From Shewanella mangrovi (lineage in GTDB: Bacteria > Pseudomonadota > Gammaproteobacteria > Enterobacterales > Shewanellaceae): DNA of 64,000 nucleotides. A model generated the notes under the pieces. The model saw only the letters and a program-made list of their open reading frames with translations. It ran no database searches and was not told the DNA's origin. The translations under genes and the position numbers were made by a program. This document shows positions 9,305 through 20,300 of the stretch, piece by piece; position 1 is the stretch's first letter; the number at the start of each line of letters is the position of its first letter. The stretch is taken from positions 372,001 to 436,000 of the forward strand of contig NZ_JPEO01000002.1 in the NCBI RefSeq assembly GCF_000753795.1, given 5' to 3'.

Positions 9305-9538
9305 TTACTGATTCTTAGAAACGTAATCGATCGCTGCTTGAACAGTAGTGATCTTTTCAGCTTCTTCATCAGGAATTTCGGTGTCAAACTCTTCTTCCAG
9401 AGCCATAACCAACTCAACGGTGTCCAGAGAATCTGCACCCAGATCGTCTACAAAAGAAGCAGATGCTTTAACGTCTTCTTCTTTAACGCCCAGCTGCTCA
9501 ACAATGATTTTCTTTACACGTTCTTCGATGTTGCTCAT
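9305..9538 (-). CDS. acpP: Acyl carrier protein
   Basis: 77 residues, highly acidic. The phosphopantetheine attachment site is S37 in the motif [18 protein letters not shown], identical in pattern to E. coli AcpP. It carries growing acyl chains for all Fab enzymes encoded around it and for lipid A, lipoate and phospholipid synthesis. The 164-bp gap to fabG on the upstream side probably holds its own promoter, as in other gammaproteobacteria, and a hairpin separates it from fabF. Confidence 0.98.
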   Translation of the reverse strand: MSNIEERVKKIIVEQLGVKEEDVKASASFVDDLGADSLDTVELVMALEEEFDTEIPDEEAEKITTVQAAIDYVSKNQ

Positions 9539-9702
9539 TAGTTTTCTTTCCTATTCAAATTACGCACTTGCGTAAGATTGCGAGTAGTTTATTCGATTCG
9601 ACCAACATTGCAAGTCCCGTTTTCGTGGTCTAACCACGAATTTGGACTCCAATGGCTTGGGATTTAACAAAATCCTGACAATTTAAATTCGCCAATAAGC
9701 TC

Positions 9703-10449
9703 TTAAACCATATACATGCCGCCGTTTACATGCAAGGTTTCCCCTGTAATGTAAGCAGCTGCATCAGATGCTAAAAATAGCACAGCGTTGGCTATTTCTT
9801 GTGCCTGACCCAAGCGTTCCATTGGCACCTGCGACATGATGGCCTTTTGCTGATCTTCTGTCAGCTCATCAGTCATGTCTGTCTGGATAAATCCAGGAGC
9901 GATAGCATTCACTGTAATCTGGCGCGACGCAACCTCTCTGGCAAGCGATTTTGTAAAACCAATCAAACCAGCTTTAGCTGCTGCGTAGTTTGCCTGACCA
10001 GGATTACCCATGGTACCTACTACTGAGCCAATGCTGATAATACGGCCATGACGTTTCTTCATCATAGCGCGCAAAACCGGTTTTGACAGACGGAATAATG
10101 AGGTCAAGTTGGTGTCGATAATATCTTGCCACTCGTCCTCTTTCATACGCATCAACAGGTTGTCGCGGGTAATACCAGCATTGTTAACCAGAATATCAAT
10201 ATCGCCAGCTTTTTCCTTGATCGATTTAAACAAATTTTCGATAGATTCAGGATCTGTGACGTTGAGCACTAATCCTTGGCCGTTTTCACCTAAATAGGCA
10301 GAAATAGCTGCAGCACCCTTTTCACTCGTTGCCGTGCCGAACACAGTTGCGCCGGCAGCAGCTAACGTAGTTGCGATTGATTTTCCGATACCTCGGCTAG
10401 CACCAGTAACTAACGCTACCTTGCCAGACAAATCGATGGCAAAACTCAT
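9703..10449 (-). CDS. fabG: 3-oxoacyl-ACP reductase
   Basis: 248 residues, short-chain dehydrogenase fold. The NADPH motif is TGASRGIG near residue 15, the NNAG motif at 89-92, and the catalytic triad is S142 (ISIGSV), Y155 and K159 in NYAAAKAG. The C-terminus ITGETLHVNGGMYMV is characteristic of FabG. It reduces beta-ketoacyl-ACP with NADPH in each elongation cycle. It follows fabD with an 11-bp gap. Confidence 0.97.
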   Translation of the reverse strand: MSFAIDLSGKVALVTGASRGIGKSIATTLAAAGATVFGTATSEKGAAAISAYLGENGQGLVLNVTDPESIENLFKSIKEKAGDIDILVNNAGITRDNLLMRMKEDEWQDIIDTNLTSLFRLSKPVLRAMMKKRHGRIISIGSVVGTMGNPGQANYAAAKAGLIGFTKSLAREVASRQITVNAIAPGFIQTDMTDELTEDQQKAIMSQVPMERLGQAQEIANAVLFLASDAAAYITGETLHVNGGMYMV

Positions 10450-10460
10450 GTAAACTCCTG

Positions 10461-11387
10461 TTATTCAGTAATGGCCGCCAATGATGCTTGATCATTGACT
10501 GGCTTAGCGCTCAGCGCTTTGCTGATACGTTTTGTCAATCCAGACAATACCTTACCCGGACCAAACTCTAGCAATTCTGTGACACCTTCTGACGCCATGA
10601 GTTCCACAGTTTCCGTCCAACGGACTGGGCTGTAGAGTTGGCGGATCAGCGCATCTTTAATCTCTTCCGCAGCTGTTGGTGATGCGACATCAACGTTGTT
10701 AATCACACGAATGCTCGGTGTGTTAAAGTTGATATCAGCCAAGGCTGTGGCCAATTTATCAGCTGCTGGCTTCATCAGTGCACAATGCGACGGCACACTG
10801 ACTGGTAACGCAACGGCCATTTTAGCGCCGGCTTCTTTACAAGCAGCGGCGGCACGTTCAACTGCGGCCTTTTCGCCGGCAATAACCACTTGGCCAGGGC
10901 TGTTGTAGTTAACAGGGCTAACTACCGCGCCTTGCGCTTGTTCGTTACAAACGTTAGCGATGGTATCGTTATCCAACCCAATAATAGCAAACATAGCACC
11001 AGTGCCAGTTGGCACAGCGTCTTGCATCAATTGTCCGCGCAGTTCAACCAATTTAACTGCATCTTTAAATGAGATAACGCCCGCACATACCAGTGCTGAG
11101 TATTCACCCAAGCTATGGCCAGCCATTACTGCTGGAAGTGCTTTATCACTGGCTTGATAAGCGCGCCATAAGGCAACACTAGCGGTCAACAATGCGGGTT
11201 GCGTTTTATCAGTTTGGTTCAGCGCTTCGGCTGGGCCTTCCTGAACTAATTGCCAAAGATCATAACCCAAAGCTTCACTTGCTTCTGCGAAAGTCTCGGC
11301 AACAACAGGATATTGTTCCGGCAAATCGGCTAACATGCCAACGGCTTGTGAACCCTGCCCCGGAAATACGAATGCAGTAGTGGTCAT
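10461..11387 (-). CDS. fabD: Malonyl-CoA:ACP transacylase
   Basis: 308 residues. The start FVFPGQGSQAVGML is the family signature. The nucleophile S92 sits in GHSLGEYSALV and the partner His in VPSHCALM (about 201). The enzyme loads malonyl groups onto AcpP to supply FabH and FabF. It is 30 bp after fabH and 11 bp before fabG on the same strand. Confidence 0.97.
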   Translation of the reverse strand: MTTTAFVFPGQGSQAVGMLADLPEQYPVVAETFAEASEALGYDLWQLVQEGPAEALNQTDKTQPALLTASVALWRAYQASDKALPAVMAGHSLGEYSALVCAGVISFKDAVKLVELRGQLMQDAVPTGTGAMFAIIGLDNDTIANVCNEQAQGAVVSPVNYNSPGQVVIAGEKAAVERAAAACKEAGAKMAVALPVSVPSHCALMKPAADKLATALADINFNTPSIRVINNVDVASPTAAEEIKDALIRQLYSPVRWTETVELMASEGVTELLEFGPGKVLSGLTKRISKALSAKPVNDQASLAAITE

Positions 11388-11417
11388 ATTTTTAACCTTG
11401 TTGTGTAAATTAAATCC

Positions 11418-12377
11418 TTAAAACCTTACCAGTGCGCTGCCCCAAGCAAAGCCAGCACCAAAGGCTTCCAGCAACAATAGCTGGCCACGCTGAATACGTC
11501 CATCTCGTACGGCTTCATCAAGCGCAATCGGTACGGAGGCCGCAGAAGTGTTACCGTGCTTACCAACAGTAACCACCACCTTGTCCATGCTCATATCCAG
11601 TTTTCTGGCAGTTGCAGCAATGATGCGCAGGTTGGCCTGGTGTGGCACTAACCAATCTAGCTCAGATCTATCGATATTATTTTCTTGTAAGGTCTCGGTG
11701 ACCAGATGCGACAACTGGGTAACGGCTACTTTAAAGACATCGTTACCTTTCATGGTCATAAAGCTAACGGCATCAGCAGTCTCTCCAACGCGTGGTGGGA
11801 AAGCGCATTTGAGCAAATCACCTTGACGACCATCAGCATGTAGATGCGTTGAGATAATGCCCTGTTCTTCGCTAGCACCAACAACAGCCGCGCCCGCACC
11901 ATCACCAAACAAAATAATGGTTGAACGGTCTGCAGGGTCACACAGACGTGACAGCACATCGGCACCTACTACCAATACCTTTTTCGCACCGCCAGCTTTG
12001 ACAAACTGATCAGCAACGGACAAGGCATAGACGAAACCTGAACAGGCGGCCGCGACATCGAATGCAGGAATATTAGAAATGCCCAGCATAGCTTGAATTT
12101 CACAAGCGGCTGCTGGAAATGCATTTGCCGCACTGGTGGTGCCGCAAATGATGAGATCAATTTCAGAAGGGTCGATCCCCGCCATTTCAATTGCGTTAAC
12201 GGCGGCGTTGTACCCCATAGTAGCGACGGTCTCGTCGCCACCGGCAATGCGGCGCTCTGAAATGCCTGTGCGTTCAACAATCCACTGGTCATTGGTTTCC
12301 ACCATCTGTTCCAGATCTTGATTGCTACGCACCTGCGCCGGCAAATAACTGCCAGTACCAAGAATTTTTGTGTGCAT
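11418..12377 (-). CDS. fabH: Beta-ketoacyl-ACP synthase III
   Basis: 319 residues. The catalytic Cys is C112 in [13 protein letters not shown]. The His and Asn of the triad are in [11 protein letters not shown] and [12 protein letters not shown], and the C-terminal [13 protein letters not shown] is the typical ending. It condenses acetyl-CoA with malonyl-ACP to start fatty acid synthesis. It is 9 bp downstream of plsX, supporting one operon. Confidence 0.97.
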   Translation of the reverse strand: MHTKILGTGSYLPAQVRSNQDLEQMVETNDQWIVERTGISERRIAGGDETVATMGYNAAVNAIEMAGIDPSEIDLIICGTTSAANAFPAAACEIQAMLGISNIPAFDVAAACSGFVYALSVADQFVKAGGAKKVLVVGADVLSRLCDPADRSTIILFGDGAGAAVVGASEEQGIISTHLHADGRQGDLLKCAFPPRVGETADAVSFMTMKGNDVFKVAVTQLSHLVTETLQENNIDRSELDWLVPHQANLRIIAATARKLDMSMDKVVVTVGKHGNTSAASVPIALDEAVRDGRIQRGQLLLLEAFGAGFAWGSALVRF

Positions 12378-12386
12378 AAAGAGAAA

Positions 12387-13415
12387 TCAGCTGTTTATGT
12401 CTAAAAGTATCGATTCCAGACGCAATTTAATTTGTTCTGGAAGACGACGCGTAACTTCGGTCACAGCCAGGCTGATTGCCTGCAAGTATGCGGCTTCGTC
12501 CGCATTCCCATGGCTCTTGACAACTATTCCGCGCAATCCTATCAGACTTGCTCCATTATAGTGGTCGGGGTTCATTTGTCGCAGTACTCGCGAAATGCTA
12601 GGTGCTAACAATTTCGCCAGTAATCTGACAAAGAAACCCTGTTTTAAGCCTTGTTTTAGCTGATGCACCAACAGCCGAGCGATACCTTCTGAGGTTTTGA
12701 GTGTAATATTGCCGATAAAACCATCGCAAACGATGACATCTACTTTACCGGTATAGATTTCATTACCCTCAATATAGCCCTGATAATTGATTTGAGGTGT
12801 GTGTTGCAGCAATTGTGCTGCTTGCTGCACTTGGTCGTTACCCTTGCACTCTTCACTGCCAACATTGAGCAGCGCCACTTTTGGATGGCTCTGCTTGGTG
12901 ACCACTTCACACAATACCGACCCCATCACCGCAAACTGAAACAGAATATCGGCATCACAACTGACGTTAGCGCCGAGATCAAGCAGATATAGCGGTTGAT
13001 GATTAACGGTAGGTAAGCAAGTCACTAAGGCCGGACGGTCAACGCCAGGCAATGTTTTCAGTACCACTTTTGACATCGCCATCAATGCCCCAGTGTTACC
13101 AGCACTGACGCAAGCGTCCGCTTCAGCCTCTTTCACACTTTCTAGAGCAAGACGCATAGAGCTTTGCTTTTTACAACGCAGAGCAACCGCTGGACGTTCG
13201 TCCATCGCAACGCATTCTTCAGTGTGTTTGATTGTGATTCGGCTACGGTAAGAGGCACCGCATTCAGAAAGAAGTGGTGTTATCTGGTTTTCATCGCCAA
13301 CCAGAATAAGTTTTAGGTGTGGATATAATCGAAGTGCCTGCATTGCAGCAGGCACTGTAACGTGGGGGCCATGATCGCCACCCATCACATCCAACGCAAG
13401 CGTCAGACTTGTCAT
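12387..13415 (-). CDS. plsX: Phosphate acyltransferase PlsX
   Basis: 342 residues, normal length. The start [23 protein letters not shown], the central [27 protein letters not shown] and the later [20 protein letters not shown] are diagnostic. PlsX makes acyl-phosphate from acyl-ACP for the PlsY step of phospholipid synthesis, coupling the Fab genes next to it with membrane lipid production. It starts 14 bp after rpmF. Confidence 0.97.
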   Translation of the reverse strand: MTSLTLALDVMGGDHGPHVTVPAAMQALRLYPHLKLILVGDENQITPLLSECGASYRSRITIKHTEECVAMDERPAVALRCKKQSSMRLALESVKEAEADACVSAGNTGALMAMSKVVLKTLPGVDRPALVTCLPTVNHQPLYLLDLGANVSCDADILFQFAVMGSVLCEVVTKQSHPKVALLNVGSEECKGNDQVQQAAQLLQHTPQINYQGYIEGNEIYTGKVDVIVCDGFIGNITLKTSEGIARLLVHQLKQGLKQGFFVRLLAKLLAPSISRVLRQMNPDHYNGASLIGLRGIVVKSHGNADEAAYLQAISLAVTEVTRRLPEQIKLRLESILLDINS

Positions 13416-13429
13416 AAGACAATCAGCAA

Positions 13430-13600
13430 TTACTTGTTGATTACCTTTTTGCCACGGTAGTAACCGTCAGCAGTCACACAGTGACGACGATGAGTTTCAC
13501 CGCTGGTAGCGTCTACAGACAGCTGAGCTGTGCTCAGAGCATCATGAGAACGACGCATTCCGCGCTTTGAACGTGATTTTTTATTCTGTTGAACAGCCAT
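13430..13600 (-). CDS. rpmF: 50S ribosomal protein L32
   Basis: 56 residues, read by hand because it is short. The translation begins [20 protein letters not shown] and continues through [20 protein letters not shown] to [16 protein letters not shown]. This is the gammaproteobacterial form of L32, which keeps only one Cys (in HCVTADG) instead of a zinc-binding set. Gaps of 16 bp to yceD and 14 bp to plsX place it in the same operon, as in E. coli. Confidence 0.97.
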   Translation of the reverse strand: MAVQQNKKSRSKRGMRRSHDALSTAQLSVDATSGETHRRHCVTADGYYRGKKVINK

Positions 13601-13616
13601 TGATCTGTCTCCTGGA

Positions 13617-14141
13617 TTACTTGCTCTTCAGTTTTTCTAACACTGCAAACGGATTCGGACGCTCTTGCTGAGCTTCTTCGATCTCGCCTACGGCCATATC
13701 TTTTGAACCAAAATGACATTCTGCAACGTCATGAGTTGGTACCAAAGGTACGGCCAGCATCAATTCATCTTCAATCATTCGATGAAGACGAATCTCACCA
13801 ATCTCATCGCACTCAATAGGATCGTACGCATCCGGGAGCTCATCGATTTCTGCCTGTGTCCGACAAGGACTAAAGCAAAACTCAACTGCTGCTTCTGCGG
13901 TAAATAGTGTCATGCAACGTTGACATAACAGAGTGAGCTCCGTCACAGCCTTCCCTTTCAGGTAGACTATCCCCTGTAAATCGACGCCACATTCAAGTGA
14001 CACAGCCACATCAGAACAGTTGTCGGCACATGCTTCAGCTAATCTTTTCAGCGTTTGCCCTGGAACGAAACCTTCGTAAACGAGGCGGCTCGTAGCAGCG
14101 CGGAGAGGATCAATTGAAACCGGTATCTTTACTGTTTGCAT
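13617..14141 (-). CDS. yceD: YceD family (DUF177) protein, 23S rRNA accumulation factor
   Basis: 174 residues, same size and operon position as E. coli YceD. The recognisable parts are the Cys pair in [10 protein letters not shown], the acidic [32 protein letters not shown], and the tail [12 protein letters not shown]. Family members are linked to 23S rRNA accumulation. It is the first gene of the rpmF-plsX-fab operon; divergent yceF lies 281 bp away, and that gap should contain both promoters. Confidence 0.94.
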   Translation of the reverse strand: MQTVKIPVSIDPLRAATSRLVYEGFVPGQTLKRLAEACADNCSDVAVSLECGVDLQGIVYLKGKAVTELTLLCQRCMTLFTAEAAVEFCFSPCRTQAEIDELPDAYDPIECDEIGEIRLHRMIEDELMLAVPLVPTHDVAECHFGSKDMAVGEIEEAQQERPNPFAVLEKLKSK

Positions 14142-14422
14142 AAGCAGGCGCGCATCTTATAGTTTGACGCCCTTTGAGTCAAAGAAAATCTCGCATCTCC
14201 ATTCACAAATATCAATGAACACGCTGTTTCGCGACTTTTTAAGGGCCGAAATTGACGGACGACAATTTTACTCAAGCAGATATCACCATACAAGCGTCAA
14301 CCGCGTAAAATCAGCGCAATTAATGCTGATCGGGTGTCATTTTATTCAGTTTGCAATCAACAACCACTAAAGAAACAATAGTAGCGACGATTAGCTTCAG
14401 CAAAATTCATGGTAACGTTTCT

Positions 14423-15052
14423 ATGTCCCACGCAATTAATTCTCCGCTAACGCGACCAGCGTTAGTCTTGGCTTCAACGTCCAGCTTTCGTAAAGCACTT
14501 TTGGAAAAGCTAGCACTGCCGTTCAGCACTTGTGCCCCAGATGTGGACGAAACGCCACAAACGGCAGAATCGGCCATAGCACTTGTCGAACGCTTAGCAA
14601 TTTCCAAGGCGAAAGCTGGTGCAGCCCAAAATGCAAACGCATTAATTATCGGCTCGGATCAAGTGGCCGTGATTGATGGCAACATCGTCGGCAAACCTTT
14701 AACTGAGGAAAAAGCCGTCGAACAACTTATGGCGGCGGCGGGGAAATCCATCACCTTTTATACTGGACTGGCACTTTACAATAGCGCAACCGGAGAACTG
14801 GATAGCCTAGTTGAGCCTTTTATTGTTCACTTTAAATCACTGAGCCAAGCACAAATCCGTTACTACGTTGCCACAGAGCGACCTTTATATTGCGCAGGAA
14901 GTTTTAAATGTGAAGGTTTAGGGATTGCCTTGTTCGAGCGCCTAGAAGGAAAAGACCCAAATACGTTGATCGGTTTGCCGCTTATCACACTCACGGAAAT
15001 GTTAGCCCGACAAGGTATCGATGTATTATCACCCCATGAGATTGGGTGCTAA
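14423..15052 (+). CDS. yceF: Maf-like nucleoside triphosphate pyrophosphatase (7-methyl-GTP type)
   Basis: 209 residues from the ATG at 14423. The frame is open further upstream to 14351, but those residues do not resemble the family, whereas [19 protein letters not shown] right after the chosen start is the Maf signature. The conserved [12 protein letters not shown] and [10 protein letters not shown] segments follow. Maf/YceF enzymes hydrolyse non-canonical nucleotides such as m7GTP. As in E. coli, it is divergent from yceD-rpmF. Confidence 0.92.
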   Translation: MSHAINSPLTRPALVLASTSSFRKALLEKLALPFSTCAPDVDETPQTAESAIALVERLAISKAKAGAAQNANALIIGSDQVAVIDGNIVGKPLTEEKAVEQLMAAAGKSITFYTGLALYNSATGELDSLVEPFIVHFKSLSQAQIRYYVATERPLYCAGSFKCEGLGIALFERLEGKDPNTLIGLPLITLTEMLARQGIDVLSPHEIGC

Positions 15053-15107
15053 TACTCAATGTGAGCGTTAGCCAAAGACTGACACTAACGCTCAACCCAA
15101 TATTGTC

Positions 15108-15773
15108 TTAGAGCCACTGCAACAGTTCTAACGGCTGATGGATAACAGCTTTTGGATTGCAACACTGCAATTTTTGCTCGCCATGTGCGCCGTAAGAAAC
15201 CCCTACAGCCGAAAACCCGGCGCTATTTGCCATGGAAAGATCCAGCAGCGAATCCCCAACCATCATACTTTTATTCGCATCATGACCAGTTGCCTGCAAT
15301 AACTGCTGCAGCATATCAGGGTGCGGCTTAGATTGGGCTTCATCGGCGGTACGCGTATGACGAAAAAAGCGCCCTAGTCCAGTTTGTGCCAGCATGCGGT
15401 CGAGCCCGGCTCGCGACTTACCAGTGGCAACGGCCAGTTCAATATCGCGCTGCTGCAATTCTCCCAATAACTGCTCAATACCGTCGAACAAGGGTAAAGG
15501 CTCATCCGCTCGGCGCAGAAAATGATGCCGGTAACGAAGCTGTAGCGCTTCTTGCGTCGTCGCACTCACTCGCGGAAAAAGTTGCTTCACGGCGGTCGAA
15601 AGTGACAAGCCGATAATGTCACGGCAGGCTTGTTCGTGAGGGACGTCAAGATCTAAGTCATGGCACATATCGCGTAAACATTCGAGAATGCGACCAATGG
15701 AATCCATCACGGTACCATCCCAATCAAACACCACCATCTGATATGCGCTTTGACTATTTGAGGCGTACGACAC
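15108..15773 (-). CDS. HAD-superfamily phosphatase (phosphoglycolate-phosphatase-like)
   Basis: 221 residues starting at GTG 15773, supported by AGGAG seven bases upstream that overlaps the rluC stop. HAD motif I is VVFDWDGTVMDS, motif II is the T in LAVATGKS, and motifs III/IV are KPHPDMLQQLL and MVGDSLLDLSMANSAG. It should hydrolyse a small phosphorylated metabolite. The coupling to rluC is common in this group of bacteria, but the substrate is not known from sequence. Confidence 0.92.
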   Translation of the reverse strand: MSYASNSQSAYQMVVFDWDGTVMDSIGRILECLRDMCHDLDLDVPHEQACRDIIGLSLSTAVKQLFPRVSATTQEALQLRYRHHFLRRADEPLPLFDGIEQLLGELQQRDIELAVATGKSRAGLDRMLAQTGLGRFFRHTRTADEAQSKPHPDMLQQLLQATGHDANKSMMVGDSLLDLSMANSAGFSAVGVSYGAHGEQKLQCCNPKAVIHQPLELLQWL

Positions 15774-15782
15774 AATCGGCTC

Positions 15783-16745
15783 CTAACACTTTTTCAATTT
15801 ATCGAGTAACTGCTGCAACTCATCATCTAATGGCGCTTGTACTTCCATTACATCTTCAGTACCTGGATGAGTAAAACGCAACTGCGCCGCATGCAGGAAC
15901 AGACGATTCAGCCCCAATGCACGCATACTGTCATCAAATGCCTGCTCACTGTATTTTTCATCGCAGGCAATCGGATGGCCAGCATATTGGCAATGCACGC
16001 GGATCTGGTGCGTACGTCCAGTCACCGGACTGGCTTTGATCAAGGTTGCCTGCTCATAGCGCTGCATAATACGGAAATGAGTTTCCGACGGTTTGCCTTC
16101 GGCGTTAACACGGACAATGCGTTCGCCGTGAGGTAACGTGATTTTTAACAGTGGCGCTTTGACGACTCGGTCATGTGCCTGCCACGCACCACGCACTAAC
16201 GCTAAATAATCTTTTTGCATCTGCTTATTGCGCAGTTGGTCATGCAAATGACGCAATGCACTGCGCTTTTTCGCGACCAGCAACACACCAGAGGTTTCTT
16301 TATCTAAACGGTGCACCAGTTCGAGAAACTTCTGTTGTGGTCGTAAAGAGCGTAATCCTTCGATTAACCCATAATCGACACCGCTGCCCCCATGCACCGC
16401 AATACCGGCGGGCTTGTTCATCACGATGATGTGTTTATCTTCAAACAGGATGCGGTCTTCAAGCTGCGCTACCCGCTGCAACTTAGGCGAAGGCGCCGTA
16501 CGCGGGTCACTTTCGCTAACCCGTACAGGAGGAATACGCACTACATCGCCATCCTGCAATTTATACTCAGGCTTAATGCGTTTTTTGTTCACTCGCACCT
16601 CGCCCTTGCGCACGATGCGGTAAATCATACTTTTAGGCACACCCTTCAACTTTGCGAGCAGAAAGTTGTCGATGCGTTGGCCAGTATTGTCTTCGTCGAT
16701 GGTCAGCATTTGTACATGCTGAAACTGAGATTCGTTGTTGGTCAT
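15783..16745 (-). CDS. rluC: 23S rRNA pseudouridine synthase RluC
   Basis: 320 residues from the ATG at 16745; a GTG three codons earlier (16754) is equally possible and neither has a clear ribosome-binding site. An N-terminal S4 RNA-binding domain (RIDNFLLAKLKGVPKSMIYR) is followed by the RluA-type catalytic core with the catalytic Asp in LVHRLDKETSGVLLVAK. The C-terminal FLHAAQLRFTHP fits RluC. The enzyme makes pseudouridines 955, 2504 and 2580 in E. coli 23S rRNA. It is divergent from rne, the usual gammaproteobacterial order. Confidence 0.95.
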   Translation of the reverse strand: MTNNESQFQHVQMLTIDEDNTGQRIDNFLLAKLKGVPKSMIYRIVRKGEVRVNKKRIKPEYKLQDGDVVRIPPVRVSESDPRTAPSPKLQRVAQLEDRILFEDKHIIVMNKPAGIAVHGGSGVDYGLIEGLRSLRPQQKFLELVHRLDKETSGVLLVAKKRSALRHLHDQLRNKQMQKDYLALVRGAWQAHDRVVKAPLLKITLPHGERIVRVNAEGKPSETHFRIMQRYEQATLIKASPVTGRTHQIRVHCQYAGHPIACDEKYSEQAFDDSMRALGLNRLFLHAAQLRFTHPGTEDVMEVQAPLDDELQQLLDKLKKC

Positions 16746-17328
16746 CTTTTTCACTAAGAAAAGTAAAGCGCCTTATTGTACATGAACTGGCGTGATTTCA
16801 TTGCCCAAATTTTTTAATTCGGCTATATTTCAGCAGCTAACATAATTCTCGCTGTCCATTTTTACAGCAAATGATTGTGTTATGCGAATTGGGGAACGGA
16901 AGTAAAGTTTAAAAACTATGGTCGCATGTCATTGATATGCAGGCTGTTGAGAAGCACAAATGTCATATTTAAAGTGCTGACAGTCAAACCGATAAAACAA
17001 CTAGCATTTCATACTTTAACCCGCCATTCCTCTGCACTGAAACGAATATATTAATGTTAACCAGTTATTGAACGACACTTGACGCCTTTGGCATTACTGG
17101 AACAATTAAACGAATTTATGGGGTTGGTTGACGTTTTACAACGAATTCCTTGTTTTTGTAATCATTGAAAAATAAGCCATAAATAGGAAGCTACACGCAG
17201 CGATTGCGTCTAACAGTGATGGGCTCCTGATGCCTGGGACCAAACCGTGAGGTTTAGGATTATATTCCCGAGGCCCGTAATGCAGCGCAAATGACGTTTG
17301 ATGACACTAAAAGAAGAATGTTGTCATC
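16746..17328 (+). promoter_or_regulatory. rluC-rne intergenic region with structured rne leader
   Basis: A 583-bp gap with no convincing gene. Its right part holds three hairpins that resemble the autoregulatory rne 5' leader of enterics. Hairpin 1 is ACGCA/TGCGT at 17195-17209. The second is a multipart stem at 17221-17276: GGG pairs with CCC, CCT with AGG, GGGA with TCCC, and AAACC-GTGA-GGTTT forms an inner hairpin. The third is TGATGACA (17299-17306) / TGTCATCA (17322-17329), which shows the purine-rich ribosome-binding stretch in its loop and reaches the first base of the start codon. In E. coli, RNase E binds such a leader and cleaves its own mRNA. I see nothing specific in the left part, which must contain the two promoters. 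Confidence 0.72.
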
Positions 17329-20300
17329 ATGAAACGGATGCTAATCAACGCAACTCAATCTGAGGAGTTGCGCGTTGCCCTTGTAGACGGGCAGCAGTTG
17401 TATGATCTGGATATCGAAAGTCCAGGCCACGAACAGAAAAAAGCGAATATCTACAAAGGTAAAATTACCCGTGTAGAACCCTCTTTAGAAGCTGCTTTTG
17501 TTGACTATGGCGTTGAACGTCACGGTTTCCTGCCGTTAAAAGAGATCGCCCGCGAATATTTCCCGCAAGGTTATTCCTTCCAAGGTCGTCCGAACATCAA
17601 AGATGTGGTGAAAGAAGGCCAAGAAGTTATCGTTCAAATTGACAAAGAAGAGCGTGGCAATAAAGGTGCTGCACTGACAACCTTTATCAGTTTGGCAGGC
17701 TCTTATTTGGTACTGATGCCAAATAACCCACGCGCTGGCGGTATTTCTCGTCGTATTGAAGGCGACGAGCGTACTGAACTCAAAGAAGCGCTTTCAGAGC
17801 TTGAAGTGCCTAACGGCATGGGCTTAATCGTTCGTACTGCGGGTGTAGGTAAAGCGTCAAGCGAACTGCAATGGGATTTAAAAGTACTGTTGCACCACTG
17901 GAATGCGATTCAAGAAGCTGCCAACAGCAAAGCTGCGCCGTTCCTGATCCACCAAGAAAGTAACGTTATTGTACGTGCTATCCGCGACTATTTGCGCCGT
18001 GACGTAGGCGAAATCCTGATTGACCATCCGCGCATTTTTGAAGATGCCAAGCAGCATGTTGGTTTAGTACGTCCAGACTTTGTTGAACGAGTGAAGTTCT
18101 ACAAAGCCGAAGTGCCGCTGTTCACTCACTACCAGATTGAATCGCAGATCGAATCAGCCTTCCAACGCGAAGTCCGTCTGCCTTCTGGTGGCTCGATTGT
18201 TATCGACCCAACCGAAGCCTTGACCTCTATCGATATCAACTCAGCCCGCGCGACTAAAGGCGGCGATATCGAAGAAACCGCACTGAACACCAACTTAGAA
18301 GCGGCAGATGAGATCGCACGCCAATTACGCTTGCGTGACCTCGGTGGCTTAGTGGTTATCGACTTCATCGATATGACGCCAGTACGTCACCAACGCGAAG
18401 TTGAAAACCGGCTGCGTGATGCGGTGCGCCATGACCGCGCTCGCGTACAAATTGGCCGAATTTCTCGCTTTGGCCTGATGGAAATGTCACGCCAACGTCT
18501 GCGCCCATCCTTGGAAGAATCAGCAGCGCACATCTGCCCTCGCTGTCACGGCCAAGGCACCATTCGTGGTACTGAGTCACTAGCACTGTCTATTTTGCGT
18601 TTGATGGAAGAAGAAGCCATCAAAGAAAACACCGCGCAAATTGAAGCGATTGTGCCTGTCGATGTAGCCGCCTTCTTGTTGAACGAAAAACGTAAAGCGA
18701 TTCGTATTACCGAAGAACGCCATGATGTTGAAGTGTATGTGATTCCAGATCCACACATGACGACGCCTGACTACCGTGTAGTACGTCATCGTACCGACGA
18801 CGAAATCGATGAAGCAAGCTATCAGCGCGCAGAGAAACCAGAAGCTAAGCTGTATGAGCCTCGTAAACTTGAACGTGCTGCAGCACCTACGCCAGCGCTT
18901 TCAGGGTTTGCAACCCCAGCAAAAACTGACATTGAAGCGCCAGCACCTAAAGCGAAAGCCCCTGCAGCAAAAGCCAAACCAGTTGCGAAACAGACTGATG
19001 CGGAACCTGGTTTGTTAGCTCGCTTCTTCAAAGCGCTATCAGGTATTTTCTCTTCAGAACCCGTTGAAGAAGAAAAACCGAAGAGTAAGCCACAAGGTAA
19101 TCGCAACAACAGTCGTAATCGCAACAATGAGCGTAACGATCGTCGTCGCAAGAACAATCGCAATACCAACAAGCCTGCCAGCAACGCTGACAATGCCGAT
19201 AAGCCGAGCGATGAAAGCAAAGCTGATAGCAAGCCTGCTAACAGCAGAAGACGTAATCAAAAGACGGATAACGCGAAAGCTAACCGTAATGAACGCAAGG
19301 CTAAGGCTGCTGATGTTGCAAATGAAGCGAGTAGTGATGAGCAGCAACAACCACAAAAAGAAGTGGTCCGCGAACGTCGTCAACGACGCGATATGCGTCG
19401 TAAGGTACGTATCGAGCAAGATACTCCAGCGAATGAGCAAGCAACTGACACCGCGAATGCTGAAGCTGTATCAGCAAAAGATGCACAGCCAGCAAAATCT
19501 GACAAGCCGCGTCGTAGTCGTCGTAACGACGACAAACGTCAAGACAAGCCAGAAGTAGCAGTAGCTGAAGCCGCTGCTGAAGCGGTAACGACACCAGCCA
19601 CACCTGAAGCTGCTGAGGCTATCAATGATGCTGCTAAAGCCAATCAAGGTGAACAGCTAGATCTGCTCGCTGCAGAAGCTGCGACCAATGAATCAACCGA
19701 AAATGCTGAAAGCGCAAGCACCGAAGCGGAAGCAACTGACGAAAACGGCCGCGAAAAACGCGAAGGTCGTCGCAATCGTCGTAGCCCGCGTCATCTGCGT
19801 GCGGCAGGTCAGCGCCGTCGTCGTGAAACAGAAGACAATGGCAATGAAGAAGCCGTTGCTGATGTAGCCGCTGAGCAAACTGATGCAAACCTAGCCGCAA
19901 CAGAAAGCGAAGTTCAGACACAGGCGCCAGCAGAAGCGGTTACCGCTGAAGCAGCATCTGAAGCCGAAGCGAAGCCAGCGGCTGCGCCAGTCGTTGCTGA
20001 TGCTGCAGTAGCGGATGAGGTTATTATTGAAGCCGTGGCGGAACCTACAGCTGTGGAAGCGAAAGTGGTTGAGTATACTCCTGCAAACACCGCAGCCGTT
20101 GAAGTGCCGGTAACTGAGCCTACGCCAATCGTTGAAGTTGCGAACGCAGCAACAGCCGAGGTGGTAGAGTCTTCTGACGCTGCCACAACCAAAGCTGATA
20201 CTGATGGTGCAGAGCAAATTGCCCCAACTGCTGAAACTACAGCTCCAGTCACTGAAAGCACCGAAGCGCCAGTGACTGAATCTGCGCCAGAAGTTGTTGA

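Noticed and set aside
14351..14422. Longer start for yceF
   Set aside because: The 24 extra codons do not resemble Maf proteins and the ribosome-binding site fits the inner ATG.
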